Source: Microbulbifer hainanensis (GTDB taxonomy: Bacteria; Pseudomonadota; Gammaproteobacteria; Pseudomonadales; Cellvibrionaceae). Taken from it: a stretch of DNA of 45,095 nt. Positions 1 through 8,693 of this stretch are shown here, piece after piece; the stretch's first letter is position 1; each line of letters starts with the position of its first letter. The translations under genes were made by a program, and so were the position numbers. The notes under the pieces were generated by a model that was not told where the DNA came from, did not search any database, and saw only the letters and a list, made by a program, of their open reading frames with translations. Location of the stretch: positions 1 through 45,095 of the forward strand of contig NZ_JACZCR010000030.1 in NCBI RefSeq assembly GCF_014904735.1, in the 5' to 3' direction.

Positions 1-172
1 GGGGGGGCGCATCGCACATGACGTAAATCGCCCGCCGTGACACAATTCGCCCCCGCGGGCTGCCAGAGCCCGGAATCGGGGGTAGTGGCACCATTTGCCT
101 GCCCGCCGGTCAAACCAACCAGTTTCATGGCGCGGGGGAGCCGCCGCGCCGATATGAAGATCGAGTATATTT

Positions 173-871
173 GTGAAGATTCTTGCCCTGGACACCACTT
201 CCGGAGCCTGCTCGGTGGCCCTGCACTGCGATGGCCATACTTCGGAGCAGTTTGTTGAAGCAGAGCGGGATCACACCCGCCGTTTGTTGCCGATGGTCGA
301 TGCGGTACTGGCCGATGCGGGGGTGAGCCTTCCGCAGCTGGATGCGTTTGCGGTCAGCCGTGGCCCCGGTTCCTTTACCGGCCTGCGCATCGCCATCAGC
401 TGCACCCAGGGGTTGGCATTTGCAGCTGACCGGCCCGTAATACCCGTTTCCAGTCTCGCTGCGCTGGCGGCCGGCAGCCGCCGCGCGCACCCGCAGTGGC
501 AGTCGGCGACCATTGCCGCGGCACTGGACGCTCGTATGCAACAGGTCTACTGGGGGGTGTACTCGGCAGATGCGCCCCATGACAGCCTGCTGCCCGAGGC
601 TGTCCAGGATCCTGCCGCAGTCGTGCGTGAACTCGAAGCAAGCGATCTCCCCGCGCCGTTCTATGGTGTCGGCCCCGGCTGGCATTACGACGGTTTCGCC
701 TCCGCGCCTTTGGCAGAGATCGACCTGGAAGCGGCCATTCACGCTCGCGACATTGCCGATCTGGCTGTGTCCCTGTGGCAAAATGGCGCAGCTGTCAGTG
801 CCGAAGCACTTGAACCGCTGTATCTGCGTAATGAAGTAACTTGGCAGAAACGGCAGAAAATCCGCTCCTAA
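173..871 (+). CDS. tsaB: tRNA threonylcarbamoyladenosine biosynthesis protein TsaB
   Basis: Partner of TsaD and TsaE in the complex that transfers the threonylcarbamoyl group to A37 of ANN-decoding tRNAs in the cytoplasm. The 232-residue protein has the usual TsaB length. It opens with the ASKHA-fold strand ILALDTTSGACSVAL and carries the family signature GPGSFTGLR at residues 64-72. The start is GTG at 173 with only a weak upstream GA-rich stretch; an ATG at 154 is in another frame. It is followed after 10 bases by uppP, so the two are probably cotranscribed with the next dehydrogenase. Bases 1-172 hold no gene I can recognise. Confidence 0.95.
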   Translation: MKILALDTTSGACSVALHCDGHTSEQFVEAERDHTRRLLPMVDAVLADAGVSLPQLDAFAVSRGPGSFTGLRIAISCTQGLAFAADRPVIPVSSLAALAAGSRRAHPQWQSATIAAALDARMQQVYWGVYSADAPHDSLLPEAVQDPAAVVRELEASDLPAPFYGVGPGWHYDGFASAPLAEIDLEAAIHARDIADLAVSLWQNGAAVSAEALEPLYLRNEVTWQKRQKIRS

Positions 872-881
872 GACGTTATTC

Positions 882-1682
882 ATGGACATATTACATATTG
901 TGGCTCTGGCACTGATCCAGGGGTTTACCGAATTTCTGCCGATTTCCAGCTCCGCCCACCTGATTTTGCCCAACCAGGTGTTGGGCTGGCCCGATCAGGG
1001 GCTCGCATTTGATGTGGCGGTACATTTCGGCTCACTGATCGCCGTCGTGGTGTATTTCCGCAAGGATGTCTGGGCGCTGATTCGGGACGGGTTGGGCGGT
1101 TTCGCTACCGGCAAATTTACCGATGAGGGGCGCCTCGCGTGGCTGATCGTGCTGGCGACAATTCCCGCCGGCCTGGCCGGTCTGCTGTTCCAGGATGTTA
1201 TCGAGACGAAACTGCGTTCGGCTGCGGTGATCGCCGCTACGACCATTGGTTTCGGTATCGTGTTGTGGTGGGCGGATGTGCGCGGCGTGCGAACCCAGAC
1301 ACTGGCTCAGCTCAACTGGCGCAAGGCGCTAGCGATCGGCGCTGCCCAGGCGATTGCACTGATTCCCGGGACTTCCCGCTCCGGTATTACCATGACGGCC
1401 GGCCTGATGCTGGGGATGAAGCGGGAAGATGCGGCGCGCTTCTCCTTCCTTATGTCGATTCCAGTCATTGCTCTCAGTGCATTGCTGCTCATTGTGGAAT
1501 TGCTCGAGCAGAAAGAGCCAGTCCACTGGCACGATATCCTGATTGGTACGACCTTGTCCGGTATCAGTGCCTACCTATGCATTCGCTTTTTCCTGCAATT
1601 TATCAGTCGCATCGGCATGGCGCCGTTCGCGATCTACCGCCTGCTATTGGGGGCGGCGTTAATCTGGATGATCTGGGGGTAA
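882..1682 (+). CDS. uppP: Undecaprenyl-diphosphatase UppP (BacA)
   Basis: Integral membrane phosphatase that converts undecaprenyl diphosphate to the monophosphate, recycling the lipid carrier for peptidoglycan and other envelope polymers. Both catalytic signatures are visible: E17 followed by PISSSAH (residues 20-26), and PGTSRSG at 162-168 with the catalytic Arg166. The 266 residues are largely hydrophobic, consistent with the family's multi-spanning fold, and the length is typical. It sits 10 bases after tsaB and 6 bases before the next gene, indicating one operon. Over-expression of this family is known to give bacitracin tolerance, but nothing here suggests a dedicated resistance locus. 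Confidence 0.95.
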   Translation: MDILHIVALALIQGFTEFLPISSSAHLILPNQVLGWPDQGLAFDVAVHFGSLIAVVVYFRKDVWALIRDGLGGFATGKFTDEGRLAWLIVLATIPAGLAGLLFQDVIETKLRSAAVIAATTIGFGIVLWWADVRGVRTQTLAQLNWRKALAIGAAQAIALIPGTSRSGITMTAGLMLGMKREDAARFSFLMSIPVIALSALLLIVELLEQKEPVHWHDILIGTTLSGISAYLCIRFFLQFISRIGMAPFAIYRLLLGAALIWMIWG

Positions 1683-1688
1683 TCCACT

Positions 1689-2570
1689 ATGGCAACTGTT
1701 GCATTTCTCGGTCTCGGCGTAATGGGCTACCCGATGGCCGGATACCTGTCCAAAGCCGGGCACACTGTGCGCGTCTACAATCGCACCGCCAGCCGCGCCG
1801 AACAGTGGCTGGGGGATTACGCCGGCGAGGCCAAGTCGACGCCAGCGGAAGCGGCGCGCGGCGCGGACCTGGTATTCGCCTGTGTGGGCAATGATCACGA
1901 CCTGCGCGAAGTGGTCAAGGGCGAGCACGGCGCTTTTGCCGGCATGGCCGAAGGCGGCCTGTTTGTGGATCACACCACGGCGTCTGCAGATGTCGCCAGG
2001 GAGCTGGCAGCTATCGGCCGTGAGCAGGGTATCGGTTTTCTGGATGCGCCGATTTCCGGCGGTCAGGCGGGTGCTGAAAACGGTGCGCTGACCGTGATGG
2101 TGGGTGGTGATGAGGCGGATTACCAGCGGGCGCTGCCGCTGATCGACTGTTATGCCCGCGCCGTCAACCGGCTCGGCCCTGTGGGCAGTGGCCAGCTGTG
2201 CAAAATGGTCAACCAGATCTGTATTGCCGGCGTGGTCCAGGGACTGGCGGAAGGGCTGCATTTTGCCAAGGCCGCAGGTCTGGATGCGGAGCAGGTCGTC
2301 GACGTTATCTCCAAGGGCGCCGCCCAGAGCTGGCAGATGGAAAACCGCTACAAGACGATGTTGGCCGGTGAATACGAGCACGGTTTTGCCGTGGACTGGA
2401 TGCGCAAGGACCTAGCCATTGTCCTCAATGAAGCGCAGCGCAACGGCGCCCTGGTGCCGGTCACAGCCCTGGTGGACCAGTTCTACAGCGAGGTTCAGGC
2501 GCTGGGCGGCAGCCGCTGGGATACGTCCAGTCTGTTGGCGCGCCTGACCAATGTGCGTGATTTTGACTGA
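1689..2570 (+). CDS. NAD(P)-dependent beta-hydroxyacid dehydrogenase (3-hydroxyisobutyrate dehydrogenase family)
   Basis: Cytosolic oxidoreductase of the 3-hydroxyisobutyrate / tartronate semialdehyde / GLYR1 family. The N-terminal Rossmann motif GLGVMG lies at residues 8-13. NRTASR (31-36) after the second strand resembles NADP-preferring members. The substrate loop is APISGGQAG (from residue 120), and the catalytic Lys is K172 in SGQLCKMVNQ. At 293 residues it is full length. The exact substrate cannot be read from sequence; succinic semialdehyde, glyoxylate or 3-hydroxyisobutyrate are all possible. It starts 6 bases after uppP and is the last gene of this operon; a long hairpin follows from 2624. 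Confidence 0.85.
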   Translation: MATVAFLGLGVMGYPMAGYLSKAGHTVRVYNRTASRAEQWLGDYAGEAKSTPAEAARGADLVFACVGNDHDLREVVKGEHGAFAGMAEGGLFVDHTTASADVARELAAIGREQGIGFLDAPISGGQAGAENGALTVMVGGDEADYQRALPLIDCYARAVNRLGPVGSGQLCKMVNQICIAGVVQGLAEGLHFAKAAGLDAEQVVDVISKGAAQSWQMENRYKTMLAGEYEHGFAVDWMRKDLAIVLNEAQRNGALVPVTALVDQFYSEVQALGGSRWDTSSLLARLTNVRDFD

Positions 2571-2623
2571 GTCTGGACCAGCAAAACCGTCCCCGGCCTT
2601 AATTCTGACATCGATTCGACACC

Positions 2624-2699
2624 GGCCCTGCCGCCGGTAACTATTCGGTAAACAGCCTTATCGGCAATCGTTTGCCGAATAGCCACCGGCGACAGGGCC
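2624..2699. repeat. Long imperfect inverted repeat (30-bp arms, 16-base loop)
   Basis: Arm 2624-2653 and arm 2670-2699 are reverse complements except at four positions; the loop is 2654-2669. In a plus-strand RNA the exceptions are three mismatches and one G-U. In a minus-strand RNA three of them become G-U wobbles, leaving a single mismatch, so the hairpin is better on the minus strand. There is no T-tract. The right arm contains CCGGCGACAG, which recurs in the hairpin at 3910-3936 on the other side of the next gene. It may be an extragenic palindromic (REP-like) element, or an mRNA processing or stability element. Confidence 0.75.
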
Positions 2700-2762
2700 T
2701 CCCGCTTGGCTGATCTCAATATCGATTGCGGCCCTGACCATTCCCAAGCAGAGTGATTACCC

Positions 2763-3863
2763 ATGAAGGTTCTGCTCCTTTCCGCCTACGATGCCGACAG
2801 CCACAAGCGCTGGCGGCGCGGTCTGGTGGCGGCGTTGCCGAAATGGCAGTGGACAGTTCTGACCCTGCCACCGCGCTACTTCAGTTGGCGCATTCGGGGT
2901 AATAGCCTGAGCTGGGGCCGGGGAGAGGCGGCACAGGTTCTGCGACAGCCCTGGGACCTGATTGTCACCACATCCATGACCGATCTGTCGGCCCTGCGCG
3001 GCCTGGTACCGGAAATAGCCGCGGTGCCCACAGCGGTCTATTTTCACGAGAATCAGTTTGCCTACCCACGCAGTGATGATGCCTTCCAGTCGATCGAGCC
3101 GCAGTTGCTGAATATCTACACGGCACTCTGTGGTGACCTGCTGCTATTCAACTCCGAATACAACCGCCGAACTTTGCTGGAAGGGGCTGCCGAGCTGTTG
3201 AAGCGATTCCCCGATAGTGTGCCGCCGGGCCTGTGCGCTGAAATCGAACAGAAATCGCGTGTATTGCCCGTGCCGCTGGAAAACGACCTGTTCATCGCCC
3301 CGGCGAAGCCAGCCGGTAGACCGGTATTTATCTGGAATCACCGCTGGGAGTACGACAAGGGGCCGGATATCCTGCTGGCCGCGCTGCGCCGGTTCTGTGA
3401 GTTTGATATTCCCTTCACTTTTCACCTGGTCGGCCAGCAGTTCCGCCGCCAGCCTCCCGAATTCGCGCAGATCAGGCAGCTCCTGGAGTCAGCGGGCGCA
3501 CTGGGCGCCTGGGGGTACCAGCAGAGTGTGGCGGAATACCGGCAGCTGCTGCAGGGCAGCCATGCAGTGCTCTCCACCGCGCGCCATGATTTTCAGGGCC
3601 TGGCGGTGCTGGAGGCGGTGGCGGCGGGATGCCGGCCGCTGGTGCCGGATAGCCTGGCCTACCCGGAATGGTTCGGCGCAGGCGGCTACCGGTTTGATGA
3701 GAATCCGGAGATCTGCGCGGACAACCTCTACACAGTCATGCACGACTGCGCCGGACAGATCGCGCGCGGAGAGCCGCTTTCGGTACCGGATGTATCCGGG
3801 CTCTGCTGGTCGGCGCTCGTCCCGGAATACCGTGTACTGCTCGGGCAGCTCGTGGGACGCTAG
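2763..3863 (+). CDS. DUF3524 glycosyltransferase, tRNA-queuosine alpha-mannosyltransferase-like
   Basis: GT-B type glycosyltransferase of the DUF3524/GTDC1 family. The vertebrate member (QTMAN) mannosylates queuosine at position 34 of tRNA-Asp; a role on tRNA here is inferred from that relationship. The N-terminal DUF3524 half (about 1-170) begins KVLLLSAYDADSHKRWRRGL and contains the hallmark HENQFAYP at residues 95-102. The C-terminal half carries WNHRWEYDKGPDILL and the donor-site region GLAVLEAVAAG. At 366 residues it is full length. The ATG at 2763 has only a weak GAG upstream. It stands alone between two hairpins and upstream of trpS, which makes a tRNA theme tempting but unproven. Confidence 0.8.
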   Translation: MKVLLLSAYDADSHKRWRRGLVAALPKWQWTVLTLPPRYFSWRIRGNSLSWGRGEAAQVLRQPWDLIVTTSMTDLSALRGLVPEIAAVPTAVYFHENQFAYPRSDDAFQSIEPQLLNIYTALCGDLLLFNSEYNRRTLLEGAAELLKRFPDSVPPGLCAEIEQKSRVLPVPLENDLFIAPAKPAGRPVFIWNHRWEYDKGPDILLAALRRFCEFDIPFTFHLVGQQFRRQPPEFAQIRQLLESAGALGAWGYQQSVAEYRQLLQGSHAVLSTARHDFQGLAVLEAVAAGCRPLVPDSLAYPEWFGAGGYRFDENPEICADNLYTVMHDCAGQIARGEPLSVPDVSGLCWSALVPEYRVLLGQLVGR

Positions 3864-3909
3864 CGGCGAATGTTGGCTGGGACCCGTATTGGCCGATAGG
3901 AGTGCGGTG

Positions 3910-3936
3910 CTGTCGCCGGCGGCTATCCGGCGACAG
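3910..3936. repeat. Perfect 10-bp hairpin downstream of the DUF3524 gene
   Basis: CTGTCGCCGG (3910-3919) and CCGGCGACAG (3927-3936) form a perfect stem with a 7-base loop, 46 bases after the stop codon. No T-tract follows, so it is not a classic intrinsic terminator. The CCGGCGACAG arm is shared with the longer inverted repeat at 2624-2699, so both may belong to one palindromic repeat family. Confidence 0.7.
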
Positions 3937-4074
3937 TGCTGGTTGCATGCTCTGGATTCTGGCTACAGGATTGGTCTGCGGAGAGGGCGTGGCCGGCCCC
4001 ATACAATCCGTGTCGTGAACAGGGTATTATTCGCCCCCGATTCCCGAGAAGACAGCACGGAATAACAAGGATTT

Positions 4075-5082
4075 ATGACTAAGCAGCGCGTACTGACCGG
4101 CATCACCACCACCGGCACTCCCCACCTCGGCAACTACGTCGGCGCTATTCGCCCGGCGATCGCCGCCAGCCAGGACGAGAACAACCAGCCGTTCTACTTC
4201 CTGGCGGACTACCACGCGCTGATCAAGTGCCAGGATCCGGATATGGTGCACCAGTCCACCCGCGAGATTGCCGCCACCTGGATGGCGCTGGGGCTGGATA
4301 CCGACAACGCCGTTTTCTACCGCCAGTCGGATATCCACGAAATCCCGGAGCTCACCTGGCTGCTGACCTGCATGACCGCCAAGGGCCTGATGAATCGCGC
4401 CCACGCCTACAAGGCGGCGGTGGACGCCAACCGCGCCGACGGCGAGGACTCGGACTTCGGTGTCAACATGGGCCTGTACAGCTACCCGATCCTGATGGCG
4501 GCGGACATCCTGATGTTCAATGCCAACAAGGTGCCGGTGGGTAGGGATCAGGTGCAGCATATCGAAATGGCGCGGGACATCGCCGGGCGCTTCAACCACC
4601 ATTACGGCGAGCACTTCGCCTTGCCGGAAGCCGTGGTGGATGAGCATGTAGCGGTATTGCAGGGACTGGATGGCCGCAAGATGAGCAAGAGCTACGGCAA
4701 TACCATCCCGCTGTTCCTGACCGAGAAGCAGCTCAAGAAACATATCAACAAGATCAAGACCAATCTGCTGGAGCCGGGCGAGCCGAAAGACCCGGATACC
4801 TCTACCGTATTCCAGATCTGGCAGGCCTTCGCGACGCAAGAGCAGACCGCGGAGATGCGCAAGGCGTTCGAAGAGGGCATTGCCTGGGGTGAGGCCAAGA
4901 AGCAGTTGTTCGAACTGGTCAACGGCGAGATTGGCGATGCCCGCGAGCGCTACAACGACCTGTTGGCGAATCCCGCGCAAATCGAGGTGGAGCTGGAAAA
5001 AGGGGCGGAAAAGGCCCGCGCCTATGCAGCGCCCTTTATCGAGAAGCTCCGCCACGCGGTAGGTATCCGCAAAATCGGGTAA
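4075..5082 (+). CDS. trpS: Tryptophan--tRNA ligase
   Basis: Class I aminoacyl-tRNA synthetase charging tRNA-Trp in the cytoplasm. The ATP-binding HIGH-type motif appears as PHLGNY (residues 16-21), and the KMSKS loop is exact at 202-206 within [10 protein letters not shown]. The 335-residue length matches bacterial TrpS. The start ATG is preceded by AAGGAT at a suitable distance. The roughly 210 bases upstream hold the 3910-3936 hairpin and a TATTAT box at 4025-4030 that could be a -10 element, although no good -35 was seen. It is probably monocistronic, with a GC-rich stem just after the stop codon. Confidence 0.97.
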   Translation: MTKQRVLTGITTTGTPHLGNYVGAIRPAIAASQDENNQPFYFLADYHALIKCQDPDMVHQSTREIAATWMALGLDTDNAVFYRQSDIHEIPELTWLLTCMTAKGLMNRAHAYKAAVDANRADGEDSDFGVNMGLYSYPILMAADILMFNANKVPVGRDQVQHIEMARDIAGRFNHHYGEHFALPEAVVDEHVAVLQGLDGRKMSKSYGNTIPLFLTEKQLKKHINKIKTNLLEPGEPKDPDTSTVFQIWQAFATQEQTAEMRKAFEEGIAWGEAKKQLFELVNGEIGDARERYNDLLANPAQIEVELEKGAEKARAYAAPFIEKLRHAVGIRKIG

Positions 5083-5091
5083 TCCGCTTGT

Positions 5092-5114
5092 CTGCGCGGC
5101 TGCATGCCGCGCAG
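5092..5114 (+). terminator. Possible trpS terminator
   Basis: CTGCGCGGC (5092-5100) and GCCGCGCAG (5106-5114) form a perfect 9-bp stem with loop TGCAT, ten bases after the trpS stop. It is followed by TGTTCCGTCTTTT, an imperfect T-rich tail, so termination is plausible but not certain. Confidence 0.45.
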
Positions 5115-5166
5115 TGTTCCGTCTTTTGCCTTGCAAAACCAGATAGATCCCACATTCAGCGTGACT

Positions 5167-5502
5167 ATGGCTTACCTCTACCTCTACCTCGCCATTGCCA
5201 TTGTGGCGGAAGTCGCCGCAACCACGGCGCTCAAGGCATCCGAACAATTTTCCCGCACCGGGCCGACGCTCATTGTCGTTATCGGCTACGGTATCGCCTT
5301 TTATATGCTGACCCTGGTATTGCGCACCATCCCGGTAGGGGTTTCCTACGCAATCTGGTCGGGCATGGGGATTGTCCTGGTGGCCATCGCCGGCGCAGTG
5401 GTCTACAAGCAGGTGCCAGACTGGCCGGCAATTATCGGCATGGGGCTGATCATTGCCGGTGTGCTGGTGATCAACGTGTTCTCGCGCACTGTCGCCCATT
5501 AG
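5167..5502 (+). CDS. Small multidrug resistance (SMR) family transporter, EmrE-like
   Basis: Inner-membrane proton-coupled exporter of the drug/metabolite superfamily, acting as a dimer of four-helix subunits. The 111-residue protein has four hydrophobic segments. The essential membrane-embedded glutamate is E15 in LAIAIVAEVAATTALKAS, matching EmrE Glu14. RTIPVGVSYAIWSGMGIV is the typical third-helix signature. The ATG at 5167 gives the standard N-terminus; a GTG two codons earlier is the only close alternative. SMR members export quaternary cations or guanidinium; which applies here cannot be told from sequence. Confidence 0.9.
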   Translation: MAYLYLYLAIAIVAEVAATTALKASEQFSRTGPTLIVVIGYGIAFYMLTLVLRTIPVGVSYAIWSGMGIVLVAIAGAVVYKQVPDWPAIIGMGLIIAGVLVINVFSRTVAH

Positions 5503-5607
5503 AGGGCGGCGTCTCCCCCCGCAACTCGTCTACATTCGCGGCAGAGTGGCGCCAACATATCTACACTTGCGCCATTGGCTAGCGATGTGGAGAGCGCGGC
5601 GACAAAC

Positions 5608-6174
5608 ATGGATGTGTTCAGCTATGTGACTGCGACGATCATGTTGATAATGGGAATAGGTATTACCCAGTTATTGAGTGACGTGGTTGACGCTTTTCGC
5701 AGCCGCCAGATTTACCGCCTGCAGTGGATTCCCATGACCTGGGCCGCAATTGTCTTTGCCTGGCAGATGCAGTTCCTCTGGGCGATATTGGAATTAGAGG
5801 CGCTGCAGCCGGACTGGACTGCCTTTGAGTTTGCGATTCTCCTCATACTCGCGCTGCTGTTGTTTATTGCGGGAAGCCTCGTAGTACCGCGGGCAACCGA
5901 CGATTCATCCGATGCTTACGAACAGTTCCATCAGGACGGCCGCTGGACACTGCTGGTGCTATCGGTGTTTTTCTTCCTCGCCTATGTCGTCAACGTCGTA
6001 CTGTTTAAGCTGGAGTGGTTTTCACTACTCAACCTGGAAGATCCCGTGTTGGGACTTGCCCTGCTGATTGCCGTTTTTCGCAAAAAAAGATCGACATGGA
6101 AAGTGACGACAATCCTGTTTGCCCTGGCTTCTATCGTTGCGATCGCCAACCTGTCACCGCGCTATTACGATTGA
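5608..6174 (+). CDS. Hypothetical integral membrane protein
   Basis: I do not recognise this family. The 188-residue product, counted from the ATG at 5608, has about five hydrophobic segments: one near the N-terminus with MLIMGIGITQLL, one with AAIVFAWQMQFLWAIL, one with ILLILALLLFIAGSL, one with LLVLSVFFFLAYVVNVVLF, and a C-terminal region. An upstream TTG at 5575 would add eleven residues but lacks a ribosome site; GGAG lies at 5589-5592, rather far from the chosen ATG. The 3' end overlaps the convergent elaA gene by 10 bases. Confidence 0.7.
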   Translation: MDVFSYVTATIMLIMGIGITQLLSDVVDAFRSRQIYRLQWIPMTWAAIVFAWQMQFLWAILELEALQPDWTAFEFAILLILALLLFIAGSLVVPRATDDSSDAYEQFHQDGRWTLLVLSVFFFLAYVVNVVLFKLEWFSLLNLEDPVLGLALLIAVFRKKRSTWKVTTILFALASIVAIANLSPRYYD

Positions 6175-6635
6175 TACGGTTCCGGCCGCAGCATTTCGAT
6201 ATGAGGTATCCCGTCTTCGTCATAGGGCTCTGAGACCCGCACAAACCCGAAGTCCCGATAAAACGATTCCAGATATTGCTGCGCGGATATGCGAATCGGA
6301 GATTGGGGATATTCCCGCTCGATTTGCTCGACTGCCCGCCGCATCAGTTCTCTCCCCAAGCCCGTACCCCGGGCACCCTCGGCGGTGAGTACACGGCCGA
6401 TGGAGGGTTCCGGATATTTTTTGCCGGGGAATACCACGCGTAGGTAGGCCAGTGCCTCGGGCGTGGGACTGGCCGTTCTCCAGGCGGTCAGGTGCCAGGC
6501 AGACTGGTCCTTGCCGTCGGCGTCCTGGTAGGCGCAGTCCTGCTCCACCGTGAAGACGGCCTGGCGGACACGCAGGACCTCGTAGAGTTGATCCGGGGAA
6601 AAGTCACTAAATTTTCCCCACTGCCAGTGCACCAT
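6165..6635 (-). CDS. elaA: ElaA-family GNAT N-acetyltransferase
   Basis: Predicted cytosolic acetyl-CoA-dependent N-acyltransferase of the ElaA subgroup; no physiological substrate is firmly known for the family. The 156-residue length and the opening HWQWGKFSDFSPDQLYEVLR fit ElaA closely. The acetyl-CoA pyrophosphate loop is seen as ARGTGLGREL, and the C-terminal QYLESFYRDFGFVRVSEPYDEDGIPHIEM is the family signature (given as its main elements QQYLESFYRDFGF and DGIPHIEM). It is transcribed toward the membrane-protein gene and overlaps its end by 10 bases. Confidence 0.9.
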   Translation of the reverse strand: MVHWQWGKFSDFSPDQLYEVLRVRQAVFTVEQDCAYQDADGKDQSAWHLTAWRTASPTPEALAYLRVVFPGKKYPEPSIGRVLTAEGARGTGLGRELMRRAVEQIEREYPQSPIRISAQQYLESFYRDFGFVRVSEPYDEDGIPHIEMLRPEPYQS

Positions 6636-6708
6636 GCGCTGCTTCCACTGATTGCTGGAAGCTCAGGATAAAGCGATTGGCGCTTGGCTTGAAGCCCACC
6701 TTGCCAGA

Positions 6709-7704
6709 TCACGGCTCCGGCTGGCTGTCGGATTGAGCCTTCCAGCGCGGTCGCGGTGCCTTGCCGTCGGCGGCGGGCCACCCCTCCCGCTGTGCACCGC
6801 GATCACCGTCCACTTCTTCGGTCTGGTCGTGCAACAACTGCACGCAGGTTTCGAATGGCATATCGATATTGGCCTCATCCAGCGCGAGCTTGATTGCGCG
6901 GATAACGTCGGAGCGGATATGCCGCACTTCCGTCTGGCGGCTGTCACTCCACCAGCGTGCTCGTACGGTGACCCAGCTGGCTGCCAGATCCCAGGGCAGG
7001 GCTTCAGGAGTGGGCGTGCTGGCGACGCCGTCAACACCGGTAACGGCGTTGACGATCACCTTGCAGGCGTTGTCGAGATCATCGCCGTAGCCGATGCCCA
7101 CATCGTATTCACTGCGCCTGAGGGAGTAGGCGGTTTTGACCAGTACTGCATTGGTATAGATATCACTGTTGGGGATGACCACCCGCTGGCCGTCGTAAGT
7201 GCGGATAATGGTTGCGCGGGTTTCGATACGCTCCACGTTGCCTTCGTGTTCGCCGACCACTATCTGGTCGTCCACTTCAAAAGGCTGGCGCAGCAATATC
7301 AACAGGCCGGCGAGCCAGTTCTGCAGTATGTCCTTGAAGGCAAAGCCGATAGCGACGGAACTGACCCCCAGGCCGGCAATCAGGTCGCCGGGCTTCAATG
7401 TGGGCATGACAATGGTGGCCGCCAGCAGGAAACCGATCAGCACCAGCGTCCACTTCACCAGGCTCCCGAGGACTTCGCCGAGGTTTTCTCTTTGGCGGTG
7501 GCTCAGATGGCGCTGAATTAGGCGTCGTGCCAGGCTCCCGAAAACGTAGAACAGCGCAAACAGCAGCAGGGCGATGATGAGGTTGGGCAGCAGGCGCACG
7601 GCGCCGTCGATCCAGCTGTCGACGCGCTCCACCGCCACGCTGAAATCCAAGTCCATTTGCGCCGGTGCCGCCGAAGAAGAGCCTGCGTCATCCTGCCCCG
7701 CCAT
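6709..7704 (-). CDS. MscS-type mechanosensitive ion channel
   Basis: Small-conductance mechanosensitive channel of the inner membrane, releasing solutes during hypo-osmotic shock. The N-terminal part has transmembrane helices (IIALLLFALFYVFGSL and LVLIGFLLAATIVM). These are followed by the pore-lining helix with GLGVSSVAIGFAFKDILQNW and the beta domain FEVDDQIVVGEHEGNVERI, then the C-terminal alpha/beta domain. The 331 residues end in an Arg/Pro-rich tail rather than a clean fold, which is unusual but not rare. A strong AGGAGG stands about 8 bases before the ATG. It appears to be monocistronic. Confidence 0.92.
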   Translation of the reverse strand: MAGQDDAGSSSAAPAQMDLDFSVAVERVDSWIDGAVRLLPNLIIALLLFALFYVFGSLARRLIQRHLSHRQRENLGEVLGSLVKWTLVLIGFLLAATIVMPTLKPGDLIAGLGVSSVAIGFAFKDILQNWLAGLLILLRQPFEVDDQIVVGEHEGNVERIETRATIIRTYDGQRVVIPNSDIYTNAVLVKTAYSLRRSEYDVGIGYGDDLDNACKVIVNAVTGVDGVASTPTPEALPWDLAASWVTVRARWWSDSRQTEVRHIRSDVIRAIKLALDEANIDMPFETCVQLLHDQTEEVDGDRGAQREGWPAADGKAPRPRWKAQSDSQPEP

Positions 7705-7769
7705 GCGGTCTGCCTCCTGGGATTTACCAGCAGTCTAGACGAGCACGGCAATTCGGTGTCCTGTGGGCT

Positions 7770-8495
7770 TTACGCGTCGTCCGCCACTGTGCTGTGGTCG
7801 AACTGGCCGTGCTGCAGGTAGTAGATTACCTGGGCGATGACCTTGTCATTTTTCATCATAAAGACATGGGTAACGGGCATCTGCAGGTGGTCGTGCATTC
7901 CGTCTAGACGGGTGCTTTCCACCGATACCTTGCCGTCGTCGGTGTCCGGAATCAGTTGCGACAGAATCAGGTTGATACTGCGGGTGCCGGCAATGATACC
8001 CACATCGAAATTGGCGGCGCCGAGGCGGTTGGGCAGGCTGACGTCACCGGTGCCGAGCTGCAGGCCCGCATCACCGAACATAAAATGGAATCCCGGAAAC
8101 TCGCCCAGCTTGTCTACGACCTCACTGCCTTTGTTAGGCGGACCCAGCATCACCACGTGATTGAGGTTATCGATTGGCACGCGGCTAAGGTATTGGCGCA
8201 CCAGAATGCCACCCATGGAGTGAGTGACAAAATTCACCTCGTCGTAATCCTTGCAGCGGTCGAGTGCCGGTGCGATGGTCGGGCCGGCGAGTCTCTCGAT
8301 GGAGTAATCCGTGGATGGATAGTTAACATTGACGGTGGCAAAGCCAGCATCGGCAATGGCATCGTCCAGCTTTTGCATGGAGGCATCGGATTTGGCCAAT
8401 CCGTGCAGCAATATCACGCAGGCCGACTGGGCACTGGCAGTGAAGGGCAGTAACAGCAATAACAGTGTGGCAATAGATTTCATCAGGGAGGCCAT
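7770..8495 (-). CDS. Secreted lipase-like alpha/beta hydrolase
   Basis: Serine hydrolase of the triacylglycerol-lipase-like alpha/beta fold. Counting from the ATG at 8495, a signal peptide (MASLMKSIATLLLLLLPFTA, cleaved near ASAQ) is followed by the oxyanion motif HGL at 31-33. The nucleophile elbow is HSMGG, with Ser93. The C-terminal segment KVSVESTRLDGMHDHLQMPVTH (elements DGMHDHLQMPV) supplies candidate catalytic histidines. None of the possible starts (8495, 8483 or farther upstream) has a good ribosome site, so the N-terminus is uncertain by four or more residues. It diverges from the cytochrome-porin gene. Confidence 0.75.
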   Translation of the reverse strand: MASLMKSIATLLLLLLPFTASAQSACVILLHGLAKSDASMQKLDDAIADAGFATVNVNYPSTDYSIERLAGPTIAPALDRCKDYDEVNFVTHSMGGILVRQYLSRVPIDNLNHVVMLGPPNKGSEVVDKLGEFPGFHFMFGDAGLQLGTGDVSLPNRLGAANFDVGIIAGTRSINLILSQLIPDTDDGKVSVESTRLDGMHDHLQMPVTHVFMMKNDKVIAQVIYYLQHGQFDHSTVADDA

Positions 8496-8693
8496 CGAGC
8501 GAGGGTGTTCGCGTAGCTTATTTTCCAGCTTAGTATCCATGAGGCATATGATTCTGCCAGGGTCTCCGATAATCTGAAAAAACGCGCGACAAATCAACAG
8601 CCAGCGCCAATCAAAGCGTTGTGGTGCCGGTTGTCGCCATATTCGCAGTTATGTCCTGACAGGTGACGGTATTTTTATCACGGCTTTACAGGT

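Noticed and set aside
37..258. Short gene before tsaB
   Set aside because: It overlaps tsaB, has no ribosome site, and has a proline/arginine-rich composition without domain features.
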